NCBI RefSeq assembly: GCF_021922985.1
Contig: NZ_CP040788.1
Location: forward strand, 2,976,001-3,040,000
Direction of reading: 5' to 3'
From: Clavibacter michiganensis subsp. tessellarius
Lineage (GTDB): Bacteria; Actinomycetota; Actinomycetes; Actinomycetales; Microbacteriaceae
DNA length: 64,000 bases
Of this stretch, positions 43,660 to 53,158 are shown piece by piece; the first letter of the stretch is position 1; each line of letters begins with the position of its first letter. The notes under the pieces were generated by a model. The model was not told the origin of the DNA and did no database searches. It saw only the letters and a program-made list of their open reading frames with translations. Position numbers and translations under genes: made by a program.

Positions 43660-44100
43660 ATGGATCCCGACGACGAGCCCGACCTGGTCCCCGAGCTGCT
43701 GGTCACCGACCTCGCCGCGAGCCTCGCGTTCTGGCGGGACCTCTGCGGCTTCCGCGTGCGGTACGACCGCCCGGAGGAGGGCTTCGCCTACATCGCGCGC
43801 GGCGGGGCGCACCTCATGCTCGAGCAGGCGGGCATCATCCGGAACTGGGTGACCGGGCCCCTGGAGCGGCCGTACGGGCGGGGGATCAACTTCCAGGTCT
43901 TCGTGGAGGACGCCGACGCGGTGGCCGAGGCGCTCGCCGCGGCCGGCGTCGCGCTCTTCCTGGAGCCGGAGACGACCTGGTACCGGATCGGCGACGAGGA
44001 GACGGGCGTGCGCCAGTTCCTCGTCACCGATCCCGACGGCTACCTCGTGCGGTTCCAGTCGTCGATCGGGCGGCGGCCGGCGGCGGATCCCGCGGGCTGA
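43660..44100 (+). CDS. VOC-family (bleomycin-resistance-protein-like) protein
   Basis: A 146-residue single VOC protein with two beta-alpha-beta repeats: ELLVTDLAASLAFWRDLCGFRVRY and NFQVFVEDADAVAEALAAAGVALF, ending RQFLVTDPDGYLVRFQ. The metal-ligand positions are partly changed, as in Ble-type binding proteins. GAGCAT, six bases, ATG precedes it. The true ligand is unknown. Confidence 0.88.
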   Translation: MDPDDEPDLVPELLVTDLAASLAFWRDLCGFRVRYDRPEEGFAYIARGGAHLMLEQAGIIRNWVTGPLERPYGRGINFQVFVEDADAVAEALAAAGVALFLEPETTWYRIGDEETGVRQFLVTDPDGYLVRFQSSIGRRPAADPAG

Positions 44101-44117
44101 CGCCGCCACCGCCGCTA

Positions 44118-44143
44118 CGGCCCGCCCGGTGCCGGGCGGGCCG
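44118..44143. terminator. Hairpin between VOC and DsbA-like genes
   Basis: A 12-bp inverted repeat (CGGCCCGCCCGG and complement) around TG, between converging stops at 44100 and 44150; probably bidirectional. Confidence 0.65.
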
Positions 44144-44149
44144 CAATCG

Positions 44150-44956
44150 TCACCCCTCCGCGATGCCCGCGGGCAGCGTCGCGCCGGCCGCCGTGAGCGC
44201 GTCGACGAGCTGCTGGCCGCTCACGGTGGTGGTCTTCTGCCCGCCGATCATCAGCGTCGGCGTCCCGGTCACGCCCGCGGACGCCGCGGCCTCGGTGTTC
44301 GCGGTGATCCAGCCGGCGTACGCGCCCTTCTCCGTGCAGGTGAGGGCGTCGGCGTCGGTGACCCCCTGCGAGCCGAGCCAGGAGGAGAAGTCCTTGCCCG
44401 TCCACGAGTCGGTCGCGGCGGAGTGGTTCGCGAACAGGGCGGAGTGCACGCCGGGCCACGCGGACGGGTCGTGCTGCAGGACGCACGCGGCCGTGCTGCC
44501 GGCGGCGCGGCCGTAGTTCGTGACGATCCGGATGGGGTGGTAGACGACGCGCACCTGACCGGACGCGGCGACGCGGTCGAGGAGCGGGCCGGTCGCGGCC
44601 TCGTACTCCTGGCAGTGCGGGCAGGAGTAGTCCTCGTAGACGTCGAGCGTCACGGGCGCGTCCGCGGCGCCGACCGACACCGCGTCGGGCTCGGTCGCGA
44701 CGTGCGCCTCGCCGGCGCTCGCCAGCTGCACGGTGGCGTCCGCGGTGGGCGCCACGCTGCCGGCCGACGCCTGCTGGCGGAGGAGGCTGGCGCCGCCCCA
44801 GATGCCGGCGACGAGGATCACGACGGCGCCGGCGACGCCGAGCTGGGTCAGCAGGCGGCGGCGCTTGCGCTTGGCCTCCTCGAGGCGGCGCTGCGCGTTC
44901 GCCTTCTCCCGGATCTCGCGGGTGCGGTCGCGGTCGGCGCTGGTCTTCTTGCTCAT
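44150..44956 (-). CDS. Membrane-anchored DsbA-like thioredoxin-fold protein
   Basis: A 268-residue protein: a basic, helical N-tail (REKANAQRRLEEAKRKRRRL), one membrane anchor at about residues 38-58, then an external DsbA-type domain with active site CPHC in YEDYSCPHCQEYE and the cis-Pro loop GVTGTPTLMI. An extra Cys pair (TAACVLQ, ALTCTEKG) is typical of actinobacterial members. It probably oxidises or isomerises disulfides outside the membrane. Next to CopD-CtaG it may serve copper-site assembly (inference). Confidence 0.92.
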   Translation of the reverse strand: MSKKTSADRDRTREIREKANAQRRLEEAKRKRRRLLTQLGVAGAVVILVAGIWGGASLLRQQASAGSVAPTADATVQLASAGEAHVATEPDAVSVGAADAPVTLDVYEDYSCPHCQEYEAATGPLLDRVAASGQVRVVYHPIRIVTNYGRAAGSTAACVLQHDPSAWPGVHSALFANHSAATDSWTGKDFSSWLGSQGVTDADALTCTEKGAYAGWITANTEAAASAGVTGTPTLMIGGQKTTTVSGQQLVDALTAAGATLPAGIAEG

Positions 44957-45080
44957 GATGCGGTGCTCCTGTCGGTGGGTCGGGCGGTGTCGATGTCGAT
45001 GGCGGTGTGAGGGCCTGGGTCGGTGTCGGGATGGGGGTCGGGCGCGACGGGGACGGCGCGGTCGCCCGCGCTGCGCCGCA

Positions 45081-47180
45081 TCACGGCGCCCGCCGCGGCT
45101 CGTCGGCGCGCTCGTCGAGGGCCGAGAGCCGCGCGTTGTAGGCGCGGAGCTCGGCGTCGTCGTCGCGCGCGGCCGCCCTGTCGTAGCGGGTGGCCGCGCG
45201 CTGCTCGGATCCGGACCACTGCCGCACGACCATGAGCGCCACGAGGACGACGGGCAGCTCGCCCGCGCCCCACGCGATGCCTCCGCCCGCGGCCTGGTCG
45301 GCGAGCAGCTGCGCGTCGGTCTGGATTCCGAGCTGGTGCCACCAGTCGATGGCGAGGATCTGCGTGCCCGACATGATCGCGAGGCCGAAGAACGCGTGGA
45401 ACGCCATGGTCGCGAGCAGCAGCATCAGGCGGATCGGGTACGGCGGGCGCTTCGGCCCCGGATCCACCCCGATCAGCACGAAGAAGAAGAGGTACCCGCT
45501 GATGAGGAAGTGGACGGTCATCAGCATGTGGCCCTGGTGGGTGGCGAGCGACCACTCGAACCACGGCGTGTAGTAGAACGCCACGAGGCTCCCGGCGAAG
45601 ACGACCGCGGCGACGATCGGGTTCGTCACGATCCGCGAGTACCGGGAGTGCGTCGCGGCGAGCACCCACTCGCGGACGCCGCGGCTGCCGTCCTTCCGCG
45701 CCGGCAGCGCGCGCAGCAGCAGGAGCACGGGGGCGCCGAGCACGAGCAGCGGCGGCACGTACATCATCAGCATCATGTGCTGGATCATGTGGGTGCTGAA
45801 GTGCACGGCTCCGTACACCGCGGGCCCGCCGCTCGTGGCGTAGACGAGCATCGCGCAGCCGAGCAGCCACGGCACCGTGCGCGCGGCCGACCAGGCGTCG
45901 CCGCGACGACGGAGGCGCCGCACCGCGACGAGGTACAGCCCGGCCATGGCCGCGGCCACCCCGAGGAACAGGAAGTCCGGGTGGACGGCGGTGAGCATCC
46001 GCAGCGGCGTGACGGGGTCGGGGAAGGTGAAGCCGATGAGCGACGCGAGCGGGTCGACGTCGGCGATGGTCGTCTGCGGCACGGGCGGGGCGCTGCGCGA
46101 GAGCGCCACGGAGACGCCCATCGCCACCGACATCACGACGACCTCGCCGACCGCGAGGCGGAGGAACGCCGTCCGCCGGGTCGCGTCGCGGACGAGGCCC
46201 GGGATCAGGATCCGGCGGTGCGCGAACCCGGCGACGCCGAGCCCGACCAGGATCGCCGTCTTCACGAGGAGCAGCAGCCCGTACGCGGTCGTGACGAGGT
46301 CGAGCGGCGTGCCGATGCGGAGCGAGGCGTTGACGATGCCCGACATCGCGACCGCGACGAACGCCCATCCGGCGAGCGTCGAGTAGCGGCCGACGACCGC
46401 GGGCAGGGCGCCCTTCGCGAGCTTCTGGCAGAGGATCACCGCGACCAGGCCGCCGGCCCACACGGTGACGCCGACGAGGTGGATCCCGAGGCTGTTCACC
46501 GCGTTCGCGTGCTCGTAGGTGCCCGCGGCGTGGCCCGACAGCGAGAGCGGGAGCAGCGAGGCGAGGGCGACGGCCGCGGCCACGCCGATGCCCGAGACGC
46601 TCCGCGTCCACGCGCTGATGCCGAACGCCACCGCCACGCAGACCAGCGACGCGAGCAGGGTCTGGCCGAGCTCGAGCCGGAGCGTGAAGTAGCCGAACTG
46701 GCCCCGGAAGGTCGGGGAGGTGAGAGGGACGCCGATCACGTTCGCGCCCGAGAGGACGAGCACGGCGATGCTGGCGGCCAGCCACACGGCGGCGGCGCGA
46801 GAGGCCCAGCGGGTCGCCCTCCACTGCGCGAAGCTCGCCAGCCCGGGCTGCTTCCGCTGGCCGGGCAGCGCGAAGGCGGCGACCACGAGCAGCCCGATGG
46901 TCACGGCGGCGGCCGCGTCGTGGATGACGCGCGCGACGGGGAGGCCGTAGGTGACGACGTCGCCGGGATCGACGAGGAGGGTCTGCGTCGTCGCGCCCGT
47001 GAAGGAGGCGGCGGCCAGCGTCACGGCGACGGCGAGCGGGAGGCACGCCCACAGCAGCGCGTCGCGCCCGCGGACGTGCGGGACGGTCAGCGTGCGGGGG
47101 ACGAAGACGGGGTCGTCGGGATCCGGTCGGTCGTGGTCGGTGCCGGGATCGGCGGAGGGCAGGGCGGAGGGTGGGGGCAT
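45081..47180 (-). CDS. CopD-CtaG fusion: copper resistance / cytochrome c oxidase assembly membrane protein
   Basis: A 699-residue polytopic protein. The N-terminal half (residues ~40-370) is a CopD domain (VIHDAAAAVTIGLLV, GIHLVGVTVWAGGL, GIVNASLRIGTP). The C-terminal half (~395-650) is a caa3-type CtaG domain with His/Met-rich helices (FSTHMIQHMMLMM, HQGHMLMTVHFLISGYLFF, AFHAFFGLAIM). CtaG proteins deliver copper to the oxidase CuB centre; the fused CopD probably imports copper. The His-Met clusters mark the likely Cu route. The ~125 bases downstream hold no gene. Confidence 0.92.
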   Translation of the reverse strand: MPPPSALPSADPGTDHDRPDPDDPVFVPRTLTVPHVRGRDALLWACLPLAVAVTLAAASFTGATTQTLLVDPGDVVTYGLPVARVIHDAAAAVTIGLLVVAAFALPGQRKQPGLASFAQWRATRWASRAAAVWLAASIAVLVLSGANVIGVPLTSPTFRGQFGYFTLRLELGQTLLASLVCVAVAFGISAWTRSVSGIGVAAAVALASLLPLSLSGHAAGTYEHANAVNSLGIHLVGVTVWAGGLVAVILCQKLAKGALPAVVGRYSTLAGWAFVAVAMSGIVNASLRIGTPLDLVTTAYGLLLLVKTAILVGLGVAGFAHRRILIPGLVRDATRRTAFLRLAVGEVVVMSVAMGVSVALSRSAPPVPQTTIADVDPLASLIGFTFPDPVTPLRMLTAVHPDFLFLGVAAAMAGLYLVAVRRLRRRGDAWSAARTVPWLLGCAMLVYATSGGPAVYGAVHFSTHMIQHMMLMMYVPPLLVLGAPVLLLLRALPARKDGSRGVREWVLAATHSRYSRIVTNPIVAAVVFAGSLVAFYYTPWFEWSLATHQGHMLMTVHFLISGYLFFFVLIGVDPGPKRPPYPIRLMLLLATMAFHAFFGLAIMSGTQILAIDWWHQLGIQTDAQLLADQAAGGGIAWGAGELPVVLVALMVVRQWSGSEQRAATRYDRAAARDDDAELRAYNARLSALDERADEPRRAP

Positions 47181-47391
47181 GGCAGGTGTCCTGGGTGGGC
47201 GCCGTCCGGGGAGGGCGCGACGGGACGGCCGGGTCTCCGGCGGGCGGGGCGCGTCCGAGCGGGTCGGACGGGACCGCCGCGCGGAGGGCGCGGGCGCGTC
47301 GGGGTGCGCGTCGGAGGACGCGCGAGGGCACGGCGCCGGGGGCGTCGTGCGTCGTCCGGGCGCTCGTGAGCGGGCCGGACCGGGGGTCGGA

Positions 47392-48036
47392 TCAGGCGGC
47401 GGCGGGCGGCCCGCGGTGGGGCGACGCGGCGACGCAGACGCCGAGGTCGCGGATGCCCGCGCGGAGCGCGCGCGCGACGCGGTGGCGCACCTCGGCGCGC
47501 GGGACGACGTCGAGCGCGGCCACGAGGACCAGCGCCCGGAGGCTCGTGCGCGCGAGGGCCACGAGGTCCCAGAAGGCGCGCTCGCCGGAGCGCAGCGCGA
47601 CGATCGTCAGGACGGCCGCGAGCAGGTGCGCGACCCACATCGCGGATCCGTGGTGCATGCCGCCCATGTCGCCGGCGCCGGCCGCGGCCGGGCCCGTGCT
47701 GACCAGGTGGCCGCCCATGCCGTGGTGCCCGCCGACGACCTGCATGGTCGTCGTGGTCGGCGCGCCGACGGAGAAGAGGAGGTGCAGCACGGCCTGGCTG
47801 CACCCGACGGCGACGGCGAGCCGCGCGGTCGAGACGGTGCGGCCGGCGAGCAGCACGCACGTCGGCACCGCGAGCGCCGCGGCGACGACGAGGCCGACGG
47901 CGCCCGGGACGGGTCCGCCGCCGGCGACGTGCGAGAGCATCGACACGAGGATGGCGAAGGCGGCCGTGACGGCGCCGCGCGCGACGCGCGTCCCCCGTCC
48001 GGCCATCGCCAGCGTCCCCGGTTCCCTCATGTGCAC
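47392..48036 (-). CDS. His/Met-rich membrane protein next to CopD-CtaG
   Basis: A ~214-residue protein with four to five hydrophobic helices and, between helices 3 and 4, the loop GGHHGMGGH then GDMGGMHHGSAMW, a probable external copper-binding segment. The start is GTG 48036 or ATG 48030. No family name is known to me. It is 211 bases upstream of CopD-CtaG on the same strand and probably works with it in copper handling (inference). Confidence 0.7.
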   Translation of the reverse strand: MHMREPGTLAMAGRGTRVARGAVTAAFAILVSMLSHVAGGGPVPGAVGLVVAAALAVPTCVLLAGRTVSTARLAVAVGCSQAVLHLLFSVGAPTTTTMQVVGGHHGMGGHLVSTGPAAAGAGDMGGMHHGSAMWVAHLLAAVLTIVALRSGERAFWDLVALARTSLRALVLVAALDVVPRAEVRHRVARALRAGIRDLGVCVAASPHRGPPAAA

Positions 48037-48197
48037 GACAGCCTAGGTGGGGTTCCCGGGGAGACGGTGGGCGGCGGGGACCCCGAGGCGTGGTCGGAGG
48101 TGCGTCCCCTCGGCCCCGCCGTACGGGGGCATTCCCCACCCCCGATCCGGGAGCGGGCAGGATGGGCCCGGTGCCCGTCGCTCGCGAGGCTGGGACC

Positions 48198-49793
48198 ATG
48201 AACCAGACACCCACCACCACCGACGCCGAATCGACGCCCGTGCCACTCGAAGAGCTCTTCCCCGGCGCCGCCGACGCGTCCGACGGCGCGTCCGACGGCG
48301 CAGGCGCGTCCGGCGCCGGCGTCCCGCCGGCCGGCGACCCGCACGGGAGCGACGACGTGGATCCGGACGACGCCGCGCCGCCCGCCGAGCGCCGCCGCCG
48401 CTCCTTCTACGCCGAGGCCTGGCGGCGCTTCCCGCGCGACATCGGCTACCTGCTCCTGACCGCGGCGCTCTTCGCCACCGTCTACTTCGCCGTGCCCACC
48501 GTGGTCTACGGCCTGATCGACACGCTCCTGTCGTCGTCCGGCCTGTTCGCCGCCGTCGCCCTCTTCGGGGCGCTGTTCGCGGCCCGCGCGCTCGGCGCCC
48601 TCGAGCGGATCCGCATCGGCTGGGCCGAGCCGCGACCGATCCGGCCGGTGGACTGGTCCCCGCGGTGGACCCAGAACCGGGCGATGCGCATCCTCTCGGC
48701 GGTCGCCAACCCGCACTACTGGCTGTACCTGCTGCACGCGGTGGTCGTCTACCCGCTGGTGGCCCTCGTCACCCTCGGCGCGGGCGCCCTCCTCGTCGTG
48801 GGGCTCGTCCTCCCGGTGCTCGGCAGCATCGCGGTGCTGATGTACGGCGGGCGCGTGGACGCCAACATCGCCGAGGCCGGCTTCACCCCGCCGACCTCGT
48901 GGATCCCGGTCGTCGTCGCGGGCGGAGTGACCATGATCCTGTCCGCGGTGCTCCTGCCGCTCTGGAGCCGCGGCTCCACGCTCGCCCACTACTGGGTCGA
49001 CCACGCCCTCCTCGGCGGCTTCCGGTCCGACGCCCTCGAGCGCCGGGTGCAGGGCCTCGAGCAGTCCCGCGCCGGCGCCGTCACGGCCGAGGGGCAGACG
49101 CTCCGCCAGATCGAGCGCGACCTGCACGACGGTCCGCAGCAGCGGCTCGTGCGCCTCCGGATGGACCTCGCGGCCGCCGAGCGCGCGATGGACGCGGATC
49201 CCGAGCGCGCCCGCACGCTCATCGCCGAGGCCTCCGCCCACGCGCACGACACGCTCGAGGAGCTGCGCGCGCTGTCCCGCGGCTTCGCCCCGCCGATCCT
49301 CCTCGACCGCGGGCTGGTCGCCGCCCTCGAGGCGCTCGCCTCCCGTTCGACGGTGCCGGTGGCGCTCGACGTGCAGCTCCCCGAGGGCCTGGCGCTGCCG
49401 ACCGAGGTCGAGCGGAACGTGTACTTCACCGTGAGCGAGCTGCTCACCAACGTCGCCAAGCACTCGGGCGCCACCCGCGCCGACGTCACGCTGGCGCTCG
49501 TGAGCGACCTCGACGGCGACCGGGTGCTCGCCGCCCGCGTGACGGACGACGGCCAGGGCGGCGCGTCCGTGCAGGAGGGCCACGGGCTCGAGGGGCTGCT
49601 CGGCCGCCTGGGCGCCCTCGACGGCGACGTCAGCATCTCCAGCCCCGCCGGCGGACCCACGCGCATCACCGCGCGCGTGCCGCTCGTCGCGCTGAACGGC
49701 ACGCCGACCGACCCGCGGGCCGCCGCGGACGGGACCGCCGACGACGCGGGCGCGGGATCGGGCGGCGCGACCACCGCCCCGCCCGCCGCGTGA
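48198..49793 (+). CDS. Sensor histidine kinase with N-terminal putative-sensor membrane domain
   Basis: A 531-residue kinase. A long acidic, disordered N-tail (~65 residues, DGASDGAGASG) precedes four membrane helices of the actinobacterial 'putative sensor' type, then HisKA_3 with the phospho-His in RQIERDLHDGPQQRLVRLRMDL, and a HATPase (NVAKHSGATRADV, GHGLEGLLGRLGAL). The regulator gene follows 26 bases later. It diverges from the His/Met-rich protein gene, so a copper or envelope stimulus is possible but not shown. Confidence 0.93.
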   Translation: MNQTPTTTDAESTPVPLEELFPGAADASDGASDGAGASGAGVPPAGDPHGSDDVDPDDAAPPAERRRRSFYAEAWRRFPRDIGYLLLTAALFATVYFAVPTVVYGLIDTLLSSSGLFAAVALFGALFAARALGALERIRIGWAEPRPIRPVDWSPRWTQNRAMRILSAVANPHYWLYLLHAVVVYPLVALVTLGAGALLVVGLVLPVLGSIAVLMYGGRVDANIAEAGFTPPTSWIPVVVAGGVTMILSAVLLPLWSRGSTLAHYWVDHALLGGFRSDALERRVQGLEQSRAGAVTAEGQTLRQIERDLHDGPQQRLVRLRMDLAAAERAMDADPERARTLIAEASAHAHDTLEELRALSRGFAPPILLDRGLVAALEALASRSTVPVALDVQLPEGLALPTEVERNVYFTVSELLTNVAKHSGATRADVTLALVSDLDGDRVLAARVTDDGQGGASVQEGHGLEGLLGRLGALDGDVSISSPAGGPTRITARVPLVALNGTPTDPRAAADGTADDAGAGSGGATTAPPAA

Positions 49794-49819
49794 CCCGCCC
49801 GCTCGATACGATCGGGGCC

Positions 49820-50482
49820 ATGGACGACGGCCCGGATGCAGCGCGCATCCGGGCCGTCGTGGTCGACGACGCGGTGCTCCTCCGGGAGGGGCTCGCGCGC
49901 GTGCTCGTCGAGGCCGGGATCGACGTGGTCGCCCAGCACGAGGACGCGGACGCGTTCCTCGCCGCGCTCGCCGACGACGCCCCCGACGTGGTGGTGATGG
50001 ACGTCCGGATGCCGCCGTCGTACACCGATGAGGGCATCCGCGCGACGGTCGAGGCCCGGCGCCGCATGCCCGGGATCGGCGTGCTGCTGCTCTCCCAGTA
50101 CGTGGAGGCCGCGTACGCCGAGGAGGTGTTCCAGAGCGGCACCGCCGGCATCGGCTACCTGCTCAAGGACCGGGTGACCCGCCTGGAGGAGATCGACGAC
50201 GCCGTGCGCCGGGTCGCGTCCGGCGGCACCGTGCTCGACCCCGAGGTGGTGACGCAGCTGATGGCCCGACGACGCGACCCCCTCAGCGCGTTGACCCCGC
50301 GCGAGCTCGAGGTGCTCGGGCTGATGGCCGAGGGCCGCACGAACCCGGCGATCGGGCGGGCGCTCGTGATCGGCACGGGCGCGGTCGAGAAGCACGTGAC
50401 GAGCATCTTCGCGAAGCTCGGCCTGGAGGACACCGGCGAGGACCACCGCCGGGTGCTCGCGGTGCTCGCGTACCTCGGCTGA
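49820..50482 (+). CDS. NarL/LuxR-family response regulator
   Basis: A 220-residue regulator: receiver domain with Asp in DVVVMDVRMPPSYTDEG, Lys in GYLLKDRVTRLEE, and a C-terminal LuxR HTH (LTPRELEVLGLMAEGRTNPAIGRAL). Partner of the upstream kinase. TACGAT lies seven bases before the ATG, so besides co-transcription it may have its own leaderless promoter. Targets unknown. Confidence 0.94.
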   Translation: MDDGPDAARIRAVVVDDAVLLREGLARVLVEAGIDVVAQHEDADAFLAALADDAPDVVVMDVRMPPSYTDEGIRATVEARRRMPGIGVLLLSQYVEAAYAEEVFQSGTAGIGYLLKDRVTRLEEIDDAVRRVASGGTVLDPEVVTQLMARRRDPLSALTPRELEVLGLMAEGRTNPAIGRALVIGTGAVEKHVTSIFAKLGLEDTGEDHRRVLAVLAYLG

Positions 50483-50527
50483 CGGCAGACGGCTGACCGC
50501 CGACGGCTGACGGCTGGCAGCCGGGAC

Positions 50528-51178
50528 CTAGGGCCGCGGCTCGCCGGTCGGCCCGGACGGCGCGTCGTCGCCCACGCCGCCGGCGGGCTCGCCCTCCCAG
50601 GACACCAGCGTCCAGTCCGCGCCCGACCCCTCGAGCACCACCACGCCCGTGTTCTCCAGCGCGTGGTCGGCGACGAAGGCCGCGTCGAGCCCGCGCGCCC
50701 GCATCCCCGACCAGCAGCGGATGGCGGCGCCGTGGCTGACGAGCGCCACCGTGCCGTGGCCCGTCGCCTCCGCCTCGGCGACCACGGCGTCGAACCGCGC
50801 GGCGAACTCGCGTCCTGTCTCGCCGCCCGCCAGGCGCCGGTCGTCCTCGCCGCCGACCCAGCGGATCATCGTCTCCAGGTACTCCACGACCGCGTCCCGG
50901 TCGCCGCGCATCTCGAGCCCGCCCGCGGCGATCTCCCGGAGCCCGGCGCGTTCGACCGGCGCGAGGCCGAGCGCCCCCGCGAGCGGCGCGGCCGTCTCGT
51001 GGGTGCGGCGCATGGTCGAGACGTACAGCGCCCCGATCGCCTCCGCCCGCAGGGTCCCCGGCAGCAGCGCGGCCTGCTCGCGCCCGAGGTCGGTGAGGCC
51101 GGGACCGGGGATGCGGGTGTCGAGGACGCCCTGGACGTTGGAGGGGGTCTGGCCGTGTCGGATCAGGATCAGGCGCAT
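50528..51178 (-). CDS. Histidine phosphatase (phosphoglycerate-mutase-like)
   Basis: A 216-residue branch-1 histidine phosphatase. The catalytic RHG is in LILIRHGQTPSNVQGVLDTR, the second His in VALVSHGAAIRCW, and the acid region is LREIAAGGLEMRGD. The substrate is unknown (sugar phosphates or nucleotides are typical). TAGCGT, six bases, ATG indicates a leaderless start. It converges on the response regulator; the 45-base gap holds short ACGGCTGAC repeats. Confidence 0.9.
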   Translation of the reverse strand: MRLILIRHGQTPSNVQGVLDTRIPGPGLTDLGREQAALLPGTLRAEAIGALYVSTMRRTHETAAPLAGALGLAPVERAGLREIAAGGLEMRGDRDAVVEYLETMIRWVGGEDDRRLAGGETGREFAARFDAVVAEAEATGHGTVALVSHGAAIRCWSGMRARGLDAAFVADHALENTGVVVLEGSGADWTLVSWEGEPAGGVGDDAPSGPTGEPRP

Positions 51179-51228
51179 CCTCCGACGCTAGCGCGGGAGC
51201 CGGCTGGCTCGTGCCCCGAGCGCGGCGC

Positions 51229-52950
51229 TCAGCCCGCCGCGGGCACCAGCCAGACCGCGACGTCCGGCGGCAGCGTCCCGGCGACCTCGCCCGAGGAGCT
51301 GAGCGCCACGCGCATGCCGGACGGGAGCGGCGCCGGATCCGCGCCGAGGTTCACCCAGCACTCCAGCCGGCCGCGGCGGAAGGCGAGCACGTCGGGCGGG
51401 GAGCCCAGCCAGACGAGCGGCTCCGTCGGCACGACCAGCGCGCGGCGGGCGGCGAGCAGGCGGCGGTAGTGCCGGAGGGTCGACGCGGGATCCGCCTCCT
51501 GGCGCTCCACGGTCAGCTCCGCCCAGGAGTCCGGCTGCGGCAGCCACGGCTCGGCGCGGCCGGCGGTGCCGTCGCTGTCGCGATCGGGCACGCCGCCCGA
51601 GAAGCCGAACGGCGCGACGGTGCCCGACCAGGGCAGCGGCACACGGGATCCGTCGCGCCCCGGGTCCGTGCCGCCCGAGCGGTGGTGGATCGGGTCCCGC
51701 CGCCGGGCGTCGGGGATGTCCTCCACCTCGTGCAGCCCCAGCTCCTCGCCGAAGTAGAGGTACGCCACGCCGGGCAGGGCCGTCGTCATCGTGATCGCGG
51801 CGCGGGCCCTGCGGCGGCCGAGCGCGTGATCCACCGGGTCGACCCCGAAGCGCGCCCGCTGCTGCTCGTTCGACGCCCGGACCTCCGGCTGCTCCCGGCC
51901 GTACCGGGTCGCCTGGCGCACGACGTCGTGGTTGGTCAGCGCCCACGCGCTCGGCGCCCCCGAGAGCGCGGCCTTCGCGAGCCCGTCGTCGATGACCCGC
52001 CGCCAGGGTCCCGCGCGGAAGGCCGTGTGCAGCGGCTCGAACTCGAACGCGGTGTGCAGCTCGTCGGGCCGGAGGTAGAGCGGCAGCCGCTCGGGTCGCG
52101 CCACCCACGCCTCGGCGACGAACACGCGCGGCGGATCGTAGGAGTCGGCGACCCGGCGCCACTCGCGGTACACGTCGTGCACCTCGTCCTGGTCCCAGCC
52201 GGGGTGCGCCTCCGTCCGCCGGTCGGCGCCGAGCCCGTCCGGCAGGCCCTCCGCCTTGGCGAGCCCGTGGGCGACGTCGACGCGGAAGCCGTCCACGCCG
52301 CGGTCGAACCAGAAGCGCAGCACGTCGACGAACTCCGCGTGCACCTCGGGGTTCGACCAGTCGAGGTCGGGCTGCTCGGGCGCGAACATGTGCAGGTACC
52401 AGGGGCCGGGGCGGCTGTCGGCGTCGGTCGTGCGGGTCCAGGCCGGACCCCGGAAGCAGCTCTCCCAGTCGTTGGGCGGCAGCTCGCCGTGAGCGCCACG
52501 CCCGTCGCGGAACAGGTAGCGCGCCCGGGCGGCCGGATCCCCGGCGAGGGCGGCCGGGAACCAGGGGTGCGCGTCGGACGTGTGGTTCGGGACGATGTCG
52601 AGCAGCACGCGGAGGCCGAGGGCGTGCGCCTCGTCGATCAGCGCCTCCGCCTCCGCGAGCGTGCCGAGCGCCGGATCCACGTCGCGGTAGTCGGCGACGT
52701 CGTAGCCCGCGTCGACCATGGGCGAGGGGTACCAGGGGTTCACCCAGATCGCGTCGACGCCGAGCTCGGCCAGGTACGGCAGGCGGGAGCGGAGGCCCGC
52801 GATGTCGCCGATCCCGTCGCCGTCCCCGTCGGCGAAGCTGCGGAGGAGCACCTGGTAGATGGCGGCGGAGCGCCACCAGGCGGCGTCGTCATCGCGTGCG
52901 GATCCGGATGCGTCGGGGGCCTCCGGGGCGGAGCGGGGGCTGGTGTCCAC
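51229..52950 (-). CDS. GH13 alpha-glucosidase / oligo-glucosidase
   Basis: A 573-residue cytoplasmic glycoside hydrolase. Conserved regions: DIVPNHTS, the nucleophile in VDGFRVDVAHG, acid/base Glu in VFVAEAWV, and the transition-state stabiliser in LTNHDVVR. The GDGDGIGDIAGLRSRL motif is typical of the oligo-1,6-glucosidase/maltase subfamilies. No signal peptide, so it cleaves imported maltose, isomaltose or sucrose-type sugars. No sugar transporter is adjacent. Confidence 0.92.
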   Translation of the reverse strand: MDTSPRSAPEAPDASGSARDDDAAWWRSAAIYQVLLRSFADGDGDGIGDIAGLRSRLPYLAELGVDAIWVNPWYPSPMVDAGYDVADYRDVDPALGTLAEAEALIDEAHALGLRVLLDIVPNHTSDAHPWFPAALAGDPAARARYLFRDGRGAHGELPPNDWESCFRGPAWTRTTDADSRPGPWYLHMFAPEQPDLDWSNPEVHAEFVDVLRFWFDRGVDGFRVDVAHGLAKAEGLPDGLGADRRTEAHPGWDQDEVHDVYREWRRVADSYDPPRVFVAEAWVARPERLPLYLRPDELHTAFEFEPLHTAFRAGPWRRVIDDGLAKAALSGAPSAWALTNHDVVRQATRYGREQPEVRASNEQQRARFGVDPVDHALGRRRARAAITMTTALPGVAYLYFGEELGLHEVEDIPDARRRDPIHHRSGGTDPGRDGSRVPLPWSGTVAPFGFSGGVPDRDSDGTAGRAEPWLPQPDSWAELTVERQEADPASTLRHYRRLLAARRALVVPTEPLVWLGSPPDVLAFRRGRLECWVNLGADPAPLPSGMRVALSSSGEVAGTLPPDVAVWLVPAAG

Positions 52951-53104
52951 GGGGGGCCCTTCGGTGCGGGGGAGCGGGCGGAGGCTCCGCGGCTCGCGGC
53001 CGGTGACCGGGCCGCCGGCAGCGTCCGCGGTTGCCGGTACGGCCCTCCCACCGTACGCGCGGGTCGGCCCGGCGTCGCGGGCCCCGGCGCCCCGGACGCG
53101 GGAA

Positions 53105-53134
53105 GGCCCCGCGGATCGGATGATCCGCGGGGCC
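53105..53134. terminator. Terminator of the alcohol dehydrogenase gene
   Basis: A perfect 13-bp inverted repeat (GGCCCCGCGGATC and complement) with loop GGAT, flanked by further weak pairing, lies just past the stop of the minus-strand alcohol dehydrogenase. Confidence 0.75.
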
Positions 53135-53158
53135 CTCCCGGTGCACGTGGCGTGCGGG

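Noticed and set aside
50483-50527. ACGGCTGAC repeats between response regulator and phosphatase stops
   Set aside because: Three imperfect copies in 45 bases, forming only a weak hairpin; not enough for a regulatory or terminator call.
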